A DNA stretch of 46,780 nt from Citrobacter sp. JGM124 (GTDB taxonomy: Bacteria; Pseudomonadota; Gammaproteobacteria; Enterobacterales; Enterobacteriaceae): the NCBI RefSeq assembly GCF_018257795.1, contig NZ_JAERJD010000013.1:1-46780 (forward strand), in the 5' to 3' direction. How positions within the stretch are numbered: the first letter of the stretch is position 1; every line of letters starts with the position of its first letter. The position numbers and the translations under genes are program-made. The notes under the pieces are model-generated. The model was not told the DNA's origin and made no database searches. It saw only the letters and a list, made by a program, of their open reading frames with translations. Shown here in pieces: positions 23,061 to 32,678 of the stretch.

Positions 23061-23073
23061 TGAAGGATCTTCA
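23061..23073. promoter_or_regulatory. MetR-type box overlapping the metR start
   Basis: TGAAGGATCTTCA is a perfect TGAA-N5-TTCA MetR recognition pattern. It covers the metR Shine-Dalgarno (AAGGA) and the first base of the ATG, which suggests direct autoregulation at the start of metR. Confidence 0.5.
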
Positions 23074-24026
23074 TGATAGAAATAAAACACCTGCGAACAC
23101 TGCAAGCTCTGCGGAGTAGCGGCTCCCTCGCTGCTGCTGCTGCTGCGCTGCATCAGACCCAGTCAGCCCTTTCCCATCAGTTCAGTGATTTGGAACAGCG
23201 ACTTGGGTTCCGTTTGTTTGTGCGTAAAAGCCAGCCGTTGCGTTTTACACCACAAGGCGAAATCTTGTTGCAGTTATCCCAGCAAGTATTACCGCAAATC
23301 ACCCAGGCACTGCAGGCGTGTAACGAGCCCTATCAAACTCGACTACGTATTTCTATCGAATGTCATAGTTGTATTCAGTGGCTGACACCCGCACTGGAAA
23401 ACTTCCGCCAGCACTGGCCCCAAGTAGAAATGGATTTTAAATCTGGCGTTACCTTTGACCCACAGCCCTCATTACAGCAAGGTGAGCTGGACTTGGTGAT
23501 GACTTCCGATATCCTGCCCCGCAGTGGGCTGCATTATTCGCCAATGTTTGATTATGAGGTTCGTTTAGTTCTGGCGCCCCAGCATCCGCTGGTAAATAAG
23601 GGACGAATTGAGCCTGAAGATTTACAGGATGAAACGGTATTGATTTATCCGGTACAACGCCAGCGCCTTGATATATGGCGTAATTTCCTTCACCCTGCAG
23701 ACGTTAACCCATCATTAAAAAGCGTAGATAATACCTTATTGCTGATTCAAATGGTGTCAGCGAATATGGGGGTTGCAGCCTTACCACATTGGGTGGTGGA
23801 AAGTTTTGAACGTCAGGGGCTGGTCGTGACGAAACCGCTGGGAGACGGGCTGTGGAGTCGGTTGTACGCTGCTGTTCGTGATGGGGAGCAGCGTCAACCT
23901 GTTACTGAGGCGTTTATTCGCTCAACACGTCAGCACGCTTGCGAACGTCTGCCGTTTGTTCGCAGCGCGGAGCGACCCAACGTCGATTCACCCACAATGA
24001 AGCCACTATCACCGACCCCCCAATAA
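23073..24026 (+). CDS. metR: LysR-type activator of methionine synthesis MetR
   Basis: 317 residues, the E. coli length. The N-terminal winged HTH ([34 protein letters not shown]) is followed by a LysR substrate-binding domain that senses homocysteine. It activates metE and other met genes. Its 3' end overlaps the convergent yigM gene by 113 nt, and both C-termini match their E. coli counterparts, so the overlap looks genuine. Confidence 0.97.
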   Translation: MIEIKHLRTLQALRSSGSLAAAAAALHQTQSALSHQFSDLEQRLGFRLFVRKSQPLRFTPQGEILLQLSQQVLPQITQALQACNEPYQTRLRISIECHSCIQWLTPALENFRQHWPQVEMDFKSGVTFDPQPSLQQGELDLVMTSDILPRSGLHYSPMFDYEVRLVLAPQHPLVNKGRIEPEDLQDETVLIYPVQRQRLDIWRNFLHPADVNPSLKSVDNTLLLIQMVSANMGVAALPHWVVESFERQGLVVTKPLGDGLWSRLYAAVRDGEQRQPVTEAFIRSTRQHACERLPFVRSAERPNVDSPTMKPLSPTPQ

Positions 24027-24813
24027 GAAAACTCGGCCATTGTGGCTGAGTTTGCCAAATAACCAGGTTAACCAGCAACCCTGCGGGAATAAGCACATTA
24101 TTCATAATACCCAGGGTACCTGCATCCACTTGGGTTGCACCATAGTTCCACATAAAGTACCCCAGCCCGGATGCCACGACACCTAACCAGACCAGTATCC
24201 CCCACTGGAGCGAAGTGGTCGGCAGCTTTTCGGGATTTCCCAGCATAAACCAGGCTACCATCACGATAAGAAACGCGCCAAGATAGAACCAGGCAAAGGC
24301 CGAATGCTGTGGCATTGGGTGAGTTTCCATTAGACGTTTATAGCCAACCATACCCACAGCAAAGCAGATATTAGCGCCCTGGATTAATAACAGCCCGGTC
24401 CAGAAATTTGCACTCACCTGGTCATAGCGAATAATCGCCGCCCCAATCACTGCCAGCAACGTGCTGAAAGCATAGCCCCAGCGTAACCTGGTCCCTCTGA
24501 GCAGGTCATAAACCAGCGTAATATATAAGGGTGTCATCACCGTAAACAGCAAAAACTCGGGAACAGACAAATAGAGATACGCCTGGAAACTGAGCAGATA
24601 CATGATTCCCAGTTGCAGTGCTCCCAGTAGCATATACAGCAACAGTGTTTTTAATCTGTACCCTTTAAAACGCAGGAATGGCAGGAATACCAGTGCCGCT
24701 AACCCGACTCGCATTAGCACAGAAAAGTAGCTATCAACTTGTCCGGCCAGGTATTCACCGATAAGACTAAACGAAAAGGCCCAGAGCAGGGTCGATATGA
24801 TAAGTAATGGCAC
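23914..24813 (-). CDS. yigM: EamA-family transporter YigM (biotin transporter BioP)
   Basis: 299 residues, as in E. coli YigM, with about ten hydrophobic helices in two EamA halves. E. coli YigM is reported to be a high-affinity biotin transporter. Blocks such as [21 protein letters not shown] and [18 protein letters not shown] are conserved, as is the hydrophilic tail RRWVAPR...QTAD. The first codon is GTG at 24813; a nearby upstream ATG is out of frame. The gene converges on metR with a 113 nt antisense overlap. Confidence 0.92.
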   Translation of the reverse strand: MPLLIISTLLWAFSFSLIGEYLAGQVDSYFSVLMRVGLAALVFLPFLRFKGYRLKTLLLYMLLGALQLGIMYLLSFQAYLYLSVPEFLLFTVMTPLYITLVYDLLRGTRLRWGYAFSTLLAVIGAAIIRYDQVSANFWTGLLLIQGANICFAVGMVGYKRLMETHPMPQHSAFAWFYLGAFLIVMVAWFMLGNPEKLPTTSLQWGILVWLGVVASGLGYFMWNYGATQVDAGTLGIMNNVLIPAGLLVNLVIWQTQPQWPSFLIGGSVIVASLWVNRRWVAPRCEQTADVRKRADVLSE

Positions 24814-24917
24814 AGTCTATAATCCATAAGTAAAGAACTGTGCCATTGTAACCAGAATAGAAACCGTTTTTCCTATTATTTGGTTTACATGTGATTAGTA
24901 ATTAACCTTCCGGTTAA

Positions 24918-25727
24918 TTACTCTTCGTTCAGATACAGCTTACGCAGGTAGTGAGGTACTGCATCATCGGCATTGCTCCCAATCACTTCCAAATGAGGAA
25001 ACTGATCTTTAAGACGCTGATGGGCGTTGCGCATAATGCAACCTTTCCCTGCCATACTGAGCATTTCTGCGTCATTCATCCCGTCACCAAAAGCAATGCA
25101 GTCAGCAAGCTCATGTCCCATCGCTTTGGCAACAGCTTCCAGGGCATGGCCTTTAGAAACGCCACCAGCCATAACTTCAAGGCAGGTCAGCGTCGAAAAG
25201 CTGACGTTCACCCTGTCACCCCAACGCTGGTTAATTCTCTCTTCCAGTACCAGTAACTCTTCATGGGTCGCCCCAGTGAAGTACACTTTGCTCACATCAT
25301 CCGTCGGTAACGTAGCTGGATCATCAAATAAGGTGTAGCCGAATTTCGCTTCCTTGAAATACTCAAGGTCCTCCGGACTATGACGATTAATAAACCAGAT
25401 GTCGCCACGATAGACGTTAGTAATCATCGTTGGGTGATCATGTACGACCCCGAACAAACTGCGGGCAATATCTTCTGGCAGGTTGTGGGAAAACACCAGG
25501 TTATTATCGAGGTCATGAACTCGCGCCCCGTTGGACGTAATCATGTACGCCTGAATCCCTAAATTGTCACGGATTTGCCCCACATCGACATAGTGCCGCC
25601 CTGTAGCAAAAACGAAGTTGATACCTTCCGCGGTAAGCAGTTTTAAGGTGTCTTTGACATATGCAGAGAGTAAATGATTGGGTGATAGCAAAGTGCCATC
25701 TAAGTCAGAAGCAACCACATGGTACAT
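24918..25727 (-). CDS. yigL: HAD-superfamily sugar/pyridoxal phosphatase YigL
   Basis: 269 residues; E. coli YigL has 266. A Cof-type HAD phosphatase with motif I DLDGTLLSP, motif II TSNGA, and motifs III/IV GGVSKGHAL and FGDGMNDAEML. In E. coli YigL dephosphorylates sugar phosphates and pyridoxal phosphate, and the pldB-yigL transcript is stabilised by the SgrS sRNA during glucose-phosphate stress. It lies 32 nt after pldB, so the same coupling is possible here; I did not identify an SgrS pairing site. Confidence 0.95.
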   Translation of the reverse strand: MYHVVASDLDGTLLSPNHLLSAYVKDTLKLLTAEGINFVFATGRHYVDVGQIRDNLGIQAYMITSNGARVHDLDNNLVFSHNLPEDIARSLFGVVHDHPTMITNVYRGDIWFINRHSPEDLEYFKEAKFGYTLFDDPATLPTDDVSKVYFTGATHEELLVLEERINQRWGDRVNVSFSTLTCLEVMAGGVSKGHALEAVAKAMGHELADCIAFGDGMNDAEMLSMAGKGCIMRNAHQRLKDQFPHLEVIGSNADDAVPHYLRKLYLNEE

Positions 25728-25759
25728 AGGATTTGTGAACCTCAGTCAATAAATAGGAG

Positions 25760-26752
25760 TCAGTGATATCGTTCAAAAAAAGCAAGAATGGCATTCAATG
25801 CTTTGGCTCGCATATCGTCCTTTTCAAACAGGATCTCATGATACGCACCTTCAATGACGTGAGGTATGTCCCCCTCACAAGGGCAGCCTGCCGCAGCCTT
25901 AAGTTGACAGAAACGAAGATGTGCCCGGTTATCCACCACGCGATCCTCTTCTGCCTGTAATAAAAAAATCGGCGTCATGATAGCAGTTGCCCCTGCTAAC
26001 ACTCTTTCTCCCGCAATAATCCCTTCGCGTACCCAGTGAAAGGTAGGTCCACCCACCCGCAATGCTGGCTCGTCAACATAGAAACGTAAATTACGCCGAT
26101 ATCGCTCTTCGCTATGCGTCAACACATTGATATGAAATGGTAACGCTCGCCAGCGTCCAGTACCAATAGCATAGCCTTCTCGTACCCGTGGGTAGCCCTC
26201 CGCCCAGTTAAGAATATGGCGAACCATCCATTCAGGCCAGCGTAGCACAATACCAAACATCGGAGCACAAAGTGCAACGGCATCAAAGACATTGGGATTT
26301 TTTTCAAGCCAAAGAGCGGCGATGGTTCCCCCCATTGAATGGGCCAGTAAATACTGTTTTTCCCACTTACCAGGAACCAGTTCATGCTGATAAAAACGAT
26401 CTAAGTCATCAACATAGTCGTCGAAATTAACCACATGTCCACGATGAGTATCGGAAAGTAAACGCCCTGAACGCCCCTGCCCACGATGATCGATAATTAA
26501 AATATCGTACCCACTGTGGAATAGGTCATAAGCCAGTTCCGCATACTTTACATAGCTTTCAATTCGGCCCGGACATACCACGATCACACGTTGGTGGTGC
26601 GGTGCACAAAAACGAACATAGCGAACCCTGACTTGATCGACGCCCGTAAATTCACACTCCTCACGGTTTTGCCAAAAACGGGCCAGTGGCCCCATCGCGA
26701 AAGAGTCTAAGGAACGCTCACGTTTTAACCATTCATTTCTTAGCAAAGACAT
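25760..26752 (-). CDS. pldB: lysophospholipase L2
   Basis: 330 residues from the ATG at 26752; E. coli PldB has 340. An alpha/beta hydrolase with nucleophile elbow AHSMGGTIA, the oxyanion-region DHRGQGRSGRL and C-terminal His in GAYHEILFEKD. It hydrolyses lysophospholipids at the inner membrane. Two in-frame GTG codons just upstream could add five residues; I prefer the ATG although its Shine-Dalgarno (AGGTGG) is rather far away. The partner phospholipase pldA, normally nearby, is a relic here. Confidence 0.92.
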   Translation of the reverse strand: MSLLRNEWLKRERSLDSFAMGPLARFWQNREECEFTGVDQVRVRYVRFCAPHHQRVIVVCPGRIESYVKYAELAYDLFHSGYDILIIDHRGQGRSGRLLSDTHRGHVVNFDDYVDDLDRFYQHELVPGKWEKQYLLAHSMGGTIAALWLEKNPNVFDAVALCAPMFGIVLRWPEWMVRHILNWAEGYPRVREGYAIGTGRWRALPFHINVLTHSEERYRRNLRFYVDEPALRVGGPTFHWVREGIIAGERVLAGATAIMTPIFLLQAEEDRVVDNRAHLRFCQLKAAAGCPCEGDIPHVIEGAYHEILFEKDDMRAKALNAILAFFERYH

Positions 26753-26850
26753 AAGGAATCGCACCACCTATCAGGTGTTTTTGAAGTAGATAGCGTCTAT
26801 TTACACAATAGCGTATTGTGGCATAAAAGTCCGTTTTCAGGGAATATTGT

Positions 26851-27471
26851 ATGACTGCTGAGTGGTGGCTAACCTACCTTATAACAACAATAATATTAAG
26901 CCTTTCCCCTGGTTCCGGGGCCATCAATACCATGACCACTGCGATAAGTCATGGCTACAACAAAACTTTTGCTTCGATTGCCGGGTTACAGGCAGGTTTA
27001 GTTGTTCATATCGTACTGGTGGGTGTCGGTCTGGGGACGCTCTTTTCCCATTCAGTGATAGCTTTTGAAATACTGAAATGGGCCGGGGCAGCTTACCTGA
27101 TTTGGCTTGGTATCCAGCAATGGCGAGCTGCAGGATCCATCGAGCTTAACGCCCACAGTCACAGTCAGCCTCGTAGCAAACTGTTTAAACGTGCAGTGCT
27201 GGTCAATCTGACCAACCCTAAGAGCATTGTCTTTCTTGCTGCCCTGTTTCCACAGTTTATTAACCCTGCCGCCCCCCAGGTGATGCAGTACGTTATTCTC
27301 GGCACCACTACTGTCGTGGTCGATATCATTGTGATGATGGGTTATGCAACGCTGGCAACGCGCATCGCCGTATGGATAAAAGAACCACATCAAATTAAGG
27401 CACTAAATCGGCTGTTTGGCTCGTTGTTTGTGCTGGTTGCTGCACTACTTGCCAGTGCACGCCATGCCTGA
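26851..27471 (+). CDS. rhtB: homoserine/homoserine lactone exporter RhtB
   Basis: 206 residues, the E. coli length. A LysE/RhtB-family inner-membrane exporter with six hydrophobic segments. Conserved [19 protein letters not shown] and [20 protein letters not shown] are present. It is divergent from pldB. The paralogue rhtC, next to it in E. coli, is absent: only 91 bp separate rhtB from recQ. Confidence 0.96.
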   Translation: MTAEWWLTYLITTIILSLSPGSGAINTMTTAISHGYNKTFASIAGLQAGLVVHIVLVGVGLGTLFSHSVIAFEILKWAGAAYLIWLGIQQWRAAGSIELNAHSHSQPRSKLFKRAVLVNLTNPKSIVFLAALFPQFINPAAPQVMQYVILGTTTVVVDIIVMMGYATLATRIAVWIKEPHQIKALNRLFGSLFVLVAALLASARHA

Positions 27472-27507
27472 AACACAGCAGTGAAATGTCTGATGGCGAT
27501 GAACTCA

Positions 27508-27523
27508 GGGGCTAACCAGCCCC
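27508..27523. terminator. hairpin between rhtB and recQ
   Basis: GGGGCT-AACC-AGCCCC forms a short stable stem in the convergent rhtB/recQ interval. No U-tract follows directly, so a terminator role is only probable. Confidence 0.45.
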
Positions 27524-27562
27524 ATAGCCCCTGTTCTTTCCCATAATACACACGGCCTAATC

Positions 27563-29392
27563 TTAATCGTCATCAACACCATCAAGATGGGAACGGATAA
27601 GCGTCATAAACGGACGACCAAAACGCTCTAGTTTTTTACTGCCAATACCATTGATACCCAACATGGAAGCAGCTGAAATTGGCATTTGTTCAGCCATTTC
27701 CACCAATGTGGCGTCACTGAATACCACATAAGGCGGGATGTTTTCTTCATCAGCAATAGACTTACGCAACTTACGCAGCTTGGCAAATAACCTGCGGTCA
27801 TAGTTACCACCAAGGGTTTTCTGATTCGTGCGCGCTTTCATCACCACTATACGCGGTACCGCCAGCATGAGCGGAAGTTCACCACGCAGATAAGGCCGGG
27901 CCGCTTCCGTGAGCTGGAGCGCTGAATGCTGGGCTATATTTTGTGTGACAACCCCAAGATGGATCAACTGGCGCAGGACACTGACCCAATGCTCAGTGGT
28001 TTGATTACGTCCTTCCCCATAGACTTTGAGTTTATCATGGCCCAAATCACGAATACGCTGGCTGTTAGCCCCACGCAACACTTCAACGATATAGCCCATA
28101 CCAAAACGCTGGCCAACACGATAAATACAAGACAGTGCTTTTTGCGCCTCCACAAGGCCATCATAACGCCGGGGAGGATCAAGACAGATATCACAGTTAC
28201 CACAGGCTTGTTGCCGCCCTTCCCCAAAATAGTTGAGCAGCACCAGACGACGGCAGGTCTGGGCTTCAGCAAAAGCCCCCATGGCATTAAGTTTATGACG
28301 TTCAATATCCTGTAACTGCCCTACCGGCTTTTCTTCCAGACATTTTCTCAGCCATGCCATATCCGCAGGGTCGTAAAACAACATGGCTTCAGCTGGCAAA
28401 CCATCACGGCCAGCACGACCAGTTTCCTGATAGTAAGACTCAATATTGCGCGGAATATCAAAATGGGCAACAAAACGAACGTTTGGCTTATTAATACCCA
28501 TACCAAAAGCCACCGTTGCCACTACAATTTGTAAGTCATCACGCTGAAATTTTTCCTGTACTTCAGCACGAATCTGGTGCTCAAGTCCGGCATGATAAGC
28601 ACCAACGCTGAAACCTTTACTCTGTAACCGGGCGGCGATGTCTTCTACTTTCGCTCGGCTATTACAGTAGATAATGCCAGGTTTACCACTTTGTTGCTGG
28701 ATATAGCGCATCAGCTGATCAAGGGGTTTGAATTTTTCCATCAGCATGTAACGGATATTCGGTCGGTCAAAACTGCTGATTTGAATCAGTGGATCTTGCA
28801 GCCCCAGCAGACGCACAATATCGAGCCGGGTCGTCTCATCAGCGGTTGCTGTCAGAGCAATAAACGGGACATTAGGAAGGTGCTGACGTAACTGCCCCAG
28901 AGCCGCATATTCAGGACGGAAGTCATGCCCCCACTGGGAGATGCAGTGTGCCTCATCAACCGCAACCATAGCCAGTGGCCAGTGGCTAAGGTGGTCGATA
29001 AAGTTATCCATCATCAAACGTTCAGGGGCGATATAGAGCAAACGGATACTACCAGTACGGCATCCTGCCATAACTTCAAGCTGCTGTTCCCGATTTTGGG
29101 TCGAATTGAGGCAAGCCGCGGGGACGCCATTTGCCAGTAGCTGATCCACCTGATCTTTCATTAAGGAAATCAGTGGGGATACCACCACAGTGAGGCCACC
29201 TAAAACAAGAGCCGGAATTTGATAGCATAACGATTTTCCGCCTCCCGTCGGCATCACGACCAAACAGTCGCGACCTTCCAGTACCGTATCAATGATAGTT
29301 TCTTGGCCCGGACGGAATTGCTGGTAACCAAAAATTTCTTGCAGAACCTGCTTTGCCAGCGACGCCTGATCGATTACATCCGCCTGTGTCAC
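27563..29392 (-). CDS. recQ: ATP-dependent DNA helicase RecQ
   Basis: 609 residues, the E. coli length. Superfamily 2 3'-5' helicase with Walker A MPTGGGKSLCYQ, DEAH box VDEAHCISQWGHDFRPEY, motif VI YYQETGRAGRDG, the RecQ zinc-binding Cys set (CRR...CGNCDIC) and a C-terminal HRDC domain. It acts in recombination and fork repair. The start codon is GTG at 29392 with GGGGA about five bases upstream. Directly upstream, where E. coli has pldA, only a scar of that gene remains. Confidence 0.97.
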   Translation of the reverse strand: MTQADVIDQASLAKQVLQEIFGYQQFRPGQETIIDTVLEGRDCLVVMPTGGGKSLCYQIPALVLGGLTVVVSPLISLMKDQVDQLLANGVPAACLNSTQNREQQLEVMAGCRTGSIRLLYIAPERLMMDNFIDHLSHWPLAMVAVDEAHCISQWGHDFRPEYAALGQLRQHLPNVPFIALTATADETTRLDIVRLLGLQDPLIQISSFDRPNIRYMLMEKFKPLDQLMRYIQQQSGKPGIIYCNSRAKVEDIAARLQSKGFSVGAYHAGLEHQIRAEVQEKFQRDDLQIVVATVAFGMGINKPNVRFVAHFDIPRNIESYYQETGRAGRDGLPAEAMLFYDPADMAWLRKCLEEKPVGQLQDIERHKLNAMGAFAEAQTCRRLVLLNYFGEGRQQACGNCDICLDPPRRYDGLVEAQKALSCIYRVGQRFGMGYIVEVLRGANSQRIRDLGHDKLKVYGEGRNQTTEHWVSVLRQLIHLGVVTQNIAQHSALQLTEAARPYLRGELPLMLAVPRIVVMKARTNQKTLGGNYDRRLFAKLRKLRKSIADEENIPPYVVFSDATLVEMAEQMPISAASMLGINGIGSKKLERFGRPFMTLIRSHLDGVDDD

Positions 29393-29455
29393 AATATCCC
29401 CGTTTGCAAAAAAGCCGACATACCTTTCAGACTGTGCTGATAAAACGGTGATGCC

Positions 29456-29586
29456 TTAAAAAAGAGCACTAAGCATAACGCCTACATGAACTGGTGTCTG
29501 GTTAAAGTTTCCATTGTCAGGTAATCCACCGCAAATCTGTAGATTTTTCTTTGCGATAAAAGTGTTATCACCATCACCCTTTTCAT
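29456..29586 (-). pseudogene. pldA: pldA relic (outer membrane phospholipase A)
   Basis: The minus strand ending at 29456 encodes NFNQTPVHVGVMLSALF and a stop. This aligns with the E. coli PldA C-terminus NFNQTRVGVGVMLNDLF and stop. Upstream, an ATG at 29586 with a strong GGAAGGGGA ribosome site starts MKRVMVITLLS, which may be the old signal-peptide start, but its frame shifts and closes after about 34 codons. Only about 130 of the usual 870 nt remain. The position between yigI and recQ is exactly that of pldA in E. coli. The C-terminal match is clear; the N-terminal identification is inference. Confidence 0.8.
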
Positions 29587-29679
29587 TCCCCTTCCCTGTC
29601 ACAGTAAACCCACGGTTAACAATTTAAAAACTAAAAACATACAACTGGTTAACCATGATATCGGATAAGGGAAAGGATA

Positions 29680-30150
29680 ATGTCTCAGAGACTATTGACC
29701 AACGATGACGCACTCAAACTGGTGGGTGATATTTTCGTTTACCAAATGCCATTTAACCGTGCTCTGGGCCTTGAGCTGGAGTGTCATGAGAAGACATTTG
29801 CCCAGCTGAGTTTTAACAATCAGCCGATGATGGTCGGTAACTGGGCCCAGACCATTCTACATGGGGGAGTGATTGCCTCCGCTCTGGACGTGGCTGCCGG
29901 TTTAGTCTGTGTCGGCAGTACACTGACACGCCATGAAACCATTACCGAGGAAGCACTACGTCAGCGCCTGGCAAAAATGGGAACGATAGATTTACGCGTC
30001 GATTATCTACGTCCGGGGCGGGGAAAACGTTTCACAGCTACCAGCCGTCTACTACGGGCCGGAAATAAAGTTGCGGTTGCCCGCGTTGAACTGCATAACC
30101 AGGACCAGATTTACATTGCCAGTGCCACCGCAACTTATATCGTTGGCTAG
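29680..30150 (+). CDS. yigI: hotdog-fold thioesterase family protein YigI
   Basis: 156 residues, against 155 in E. coli YigI. A PaaI-like hotdog protein with the characteristic [17 protein letters not shown] helix and [14 protein letters not shown] segment. It probably hydrolyses acyl-CoA thioesters. The ATG is preceded by AAAGGATA. Its promoter must lie in or beside the pldA relic, because only 287 bp separate it from divergent recQ. Confidence 0.95.
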   Translation: MSQRLLTNDDALKLVGDIFVYQMPFNRALGLELECHEKTFAQLSFNNQPMMVGNWAQTILHGGVIASALDVAAGLVCVGSTLTRHETITEEALRQRLAKMGTIDLRVDYLRPGRGKRFTATSRLLRAGNKVAVARVELHNQDQIYIASATATYIVG

Positions 30151-30156
30151 TCGGTA

Positions 30157-30176
30157 TGCCCGCTCCCGGAGGCGGG
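30157..30176. terminator. hairpin after yigI
   Basis: GCCCGC and GCGGGC pair across an 8 nt loop shortly after the yigI stop. The following bases are A-rich, not U-rich, so termination of yigI is not certain. The rest of the 270 bp to rarD shows only A/T-rich promoter-like sequence. Confidence 0.45.
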
Positions 30177-30420
30177 CAAAAACTATCGTTCTTAATCGCC
30201 AGCAGCTCACATACCTTCATAAAAGAATACTTTTCTATCATGAAGTTACAATGCCATTACGCACTGATAATAGAATCTCATGCCCGGGGCCTGCCAGTCG
30301 ATAAAAACGATTATGATTAAAGGCACAACCTTCAGATCTGAACCTCATTATGTCGACGAGATCACAAAATAACTATGTTACTATGATCAGTCTATTTTAT
30401 AGCGTGTTAATGAGTTTTCT

Positions 30421-31323
30421 ATGAATGCGACAGAGACAGGTAAAGGTGTATTGCTGGCCCTGACAGCCTGTATTATTTGGGGAATAGCTCCCGTCTATTT
30501 CAAGTTGATCCAGTACGTTCCGGCAATAGAAATTCTTACCCATCGTGTCATCTGGTCATTCTTTTTTATGCTGATTCTGATCAGCCTTTACCGATTGTGG
30601 CCAACACTTAAACAGGCATGTCAGCATCCGAAGAAGCTCCTCGCCCTCGCGCTAACGGCTGTGTTAATTGGCAGTAACTGGTTACTTTATATCTGGGCTG
30701 TGAATAACAATCACTTGCTGGAAGCAAGCCTGGGTTATTTTATTAACCCGCTCGTGAGCGTGTTACTGGGTATTATTTTTCTGGGTGAGCGTTTCCGTGC
30801 CCTGCAGTGGTTTGCGCTGTTACTGGCAATGTGTGGGATCTTGGTTCAGCTCTGGACCTTTGGCTCAATACCCGTTATTGCTCTTGGGCTGGCGTTTAGT
30901 TTCTCTTTTTACGGGTTATTACGTAAAAAGATTGGGATCGATGCACAGATAGGTATGCTCGTTGAAACCCTCTGGCTCTTTCCGCTGGCCACTGTTTACC
31001 TGTTTGTGATAGCTGACAGCCCAACCAGCCATATGACACAGAATAGCCTGTCGCTAAATCTGATGCTGATGTTTGCGGGTATTCTGACGACAGTTCCTTT
31101 GCTTTGTTTTACTGCAGCAGCAAACCGCCTACGTCTTTCAACGCTGGGCTTTTTCCTCTACACCGGGCCAATACTGATGTTTTTGCTGGCGACACTGCTC
31201 TATGGCGAAACAGTGACCAAAGATAAAATGGTTACCTTCAGTTTTATCTGGGCAGCTCTGGCACTGTTTATTGCCGATGCTATCTACACTCAGCGAAGGA
31301 CTCGAAAAATACCGAAATCGTAA
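30421..31323 (+). CDS. rarD: EamA-family transporter RarD
   Basis: 300 residues, against 296 in E. coli. Ten predicted membrane helices in the RarD subfamily of EamA permeases. Conserved WGIAPVYFKLIQYVPAIEILTHR, LYIWAVNNNHLLEASLGYFINPL and MVTFSFIWAALALFIADAIYTQRR are visible. It is annotated in E. coli as a chloramphenicol-sensitivity protein; the natural substrate is unknown. Confidence 0.95.
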   Translation: MNATETGKGVLLALTACIIWGIAPVYFKLIQYVPAIEILTHRVIWSFFFMLILISLYRLWPTLKQACQHPKKLLALALTAVLIGSNWLLYIWAVNNNHLLEASLGYFINPLVSVLLGIIFLGERFRALQWFALLLAMCGILVQLWTFGSIPVIALGLAFSFSFYGLLRKKIGIDAQIGMLVETLWLFPLATVYLFVIADSPTSHMTQNSLSLNLMLMFAGILTTVPLLCFTAAANRLRLSTLGFFLYTGPILMFLLATLLYGETVTKDKMVTFSFIWAALALFIADAIYTQRRTRKIPKS

Positions 31324-31346
31324 GTCCATAGCAGAAACGGATAATG

Positions 31347-31374
31347 AAAAAGGCGCCAATGGCGCCTTTCTTTA
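31347..31374. terminator. bidirectional terminator between rarD and corA
   Basis: AAAGGCGCC-AAT-GGCGCCTTT is a perfect 9 bp stem with T-rich sequence on the plus side and A-rich sequence on the other. It serves both convergent genes and touches the corA stop codon. Confidence 0.88.
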
Positions 31375-32322
31375 TAACCAGTTACGGCTTTTAAAATAGA
31401 GATAGGGGGCTAATCCTGCCAGCATCATAAAAATAATTGCGGCGGGGTAACCAAAGCTCCAGCTGAGTTCTGGCATAAATTCAAAGTTCATTCCGTAGCT
31501 GGATGCCACCAAGGTTGGTGGCAGGAAGACGACTGAAACGACAGAGAATATCTTAATGATCCGGTTTTGCTCGATACTGATGAAACCCATCGCCGCCTGC
31601 ATCAGAAAGTTAACTTTTTGGAACAACGATTCGTTGTGTGGCAGCAGTGACTCGATATCCCGTAAGATTTCCCGCGCCTGCTCTAGCTGACTGACAGGTA
31701 AACGCGCTTTGCGTAACAAGAAATTCAGGGCGCGCTGGGTATCCATCAAGCATAAACGAACCTTCCAGCCGATATCTTCCTGTTCAGCCAGTGTGGATAG
31801 TGCCGCATCGTATTCCTCACCCTGACGTCCTTCCATGATGACACGGCTCAGTTTTTCTAAATCGCTGTAGATGTTTTCTATCTCATCAGCTAACTGTTCA
31901 ATTTTAGTTTCAAACAGATCCAGCAACAGCTCATAAGGATTACCATCAACCATTAACTGCTTGCGAGCACGCATACGGTAAAGGCGAAAAGCCGGTAATT
32001 CACGCTCCCGCAGGGTATACAGCCGCCCTTCGCGGATAGTGAAAGCCACCGTACTATTTCCGGCGTGGTCATCGGTATCTTCAAAAAAGAAAAAGGAGTG
32101 AATGTGCAGGCCATCTTCATCTTCAAAAAAGCGCGCAGAGGATTCGATGTCTTCAAGTTCAGGCCGGGTGGCCAGGCTCTGTCCAAGTTCTGTCTGAACA
32201 CGCTCTCGTTCGGTCTCTTCTGGTTCAACTAAATCTACCCATAATGAATTGGACAGATCATCATTTTCATCCAGTTCAATACGATTCAGCCGACTGTTTT
32301 CCAGTTGAAATGCGCTTAGCAT
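31372..32322 (-). CDS. corA: magnesium/cobalt transporter CorA
   Basis: 316 residues, the E. coli length. The large N-terminal cytoplasmic funnel is followed by two C-terminal helices with the signature [10 protein letters not shown] loop. The funnel pentamer gates Mg2+ influx. The open frame extends five codons further to 32337, but the E. coli protein begins at MLSAFQLEN and GGGAG stands before the ATG at 32322. A long leader with a candidate promoter lies upstream. Confidence 0.97.
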   Translation of the reverse strand: MLSAFQLENSRLNRIELDENDDLSNSLWVDLVEPEETERERVQTELGQSLATRPELEDIESSARFFEDEDGLHIHSFFFFEDTDDHAGNSTVAFTIREGRLYTLRERELPAFRLYRMRARKQLMVDGNPYELLLDLFETKIEQLADEIENIYSDLEKLSRVIMEGRQGEEYDAALSTLAEQEDIGWKVRLCLMDTQRALNFLLRKARLPVSQLEQAREILRDIESLLPHNESLFQKVNFLMQAAMGFISIEQNRIIKIFSVVSVVFLPPTLVASSYGMNFEFMPELSWSFGYPAAIIFMMLAGLAPYLYFKSRNWL

Positions 32323-32562
32323 AACCGTAACTCCCAATGCAAAAAATATCAGGGACAGTTAACCTGGTACACCGTTAGAAACGACAATTGTTTCAGACCA
32401 TTCAATAATCTGACTCAACATGCGCAAAGATAGCACTGACAACTGCAAAAGCTATCAGCACCTGAGGATAGCCTTAGAAGTTGAACCTGGAGGGCAGGTC
32501 ATTGAGCCAGTATCTACTGGGTGTGTCCAAGGCGAGTGTCCTGTTAGCGTAATCGTGCCCGC

Positions 32563-32591
32563 ATGTTACGCGAGCAAAAATAAAGCGTCAA
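32563..32591 (-). promoter_or_regulatory. candidate corA promoter with a long leader
   Basis: TTGACG (32586-32591) and TAACAT (32563-32568) on the minus strand are separated by 17 bp. The implied start near 32556 gives a leader of about 230 nt before corA. The 356 bp between uvrD and corA holds no convincing gene apart from a 20-codon ORF at 32359-32421. Salmonella corA is known to have a long regulated leader with a small ORF. Confidence 0.5.
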
Positions 32592-32678
32592 CATACAGTA
32601 AGATACCGTTTCAAAGAGACTGGCTCACTGCTATCAACGTAAATAAACGTCATAAAGTCAGTAAGAATGTCCTGGTTA

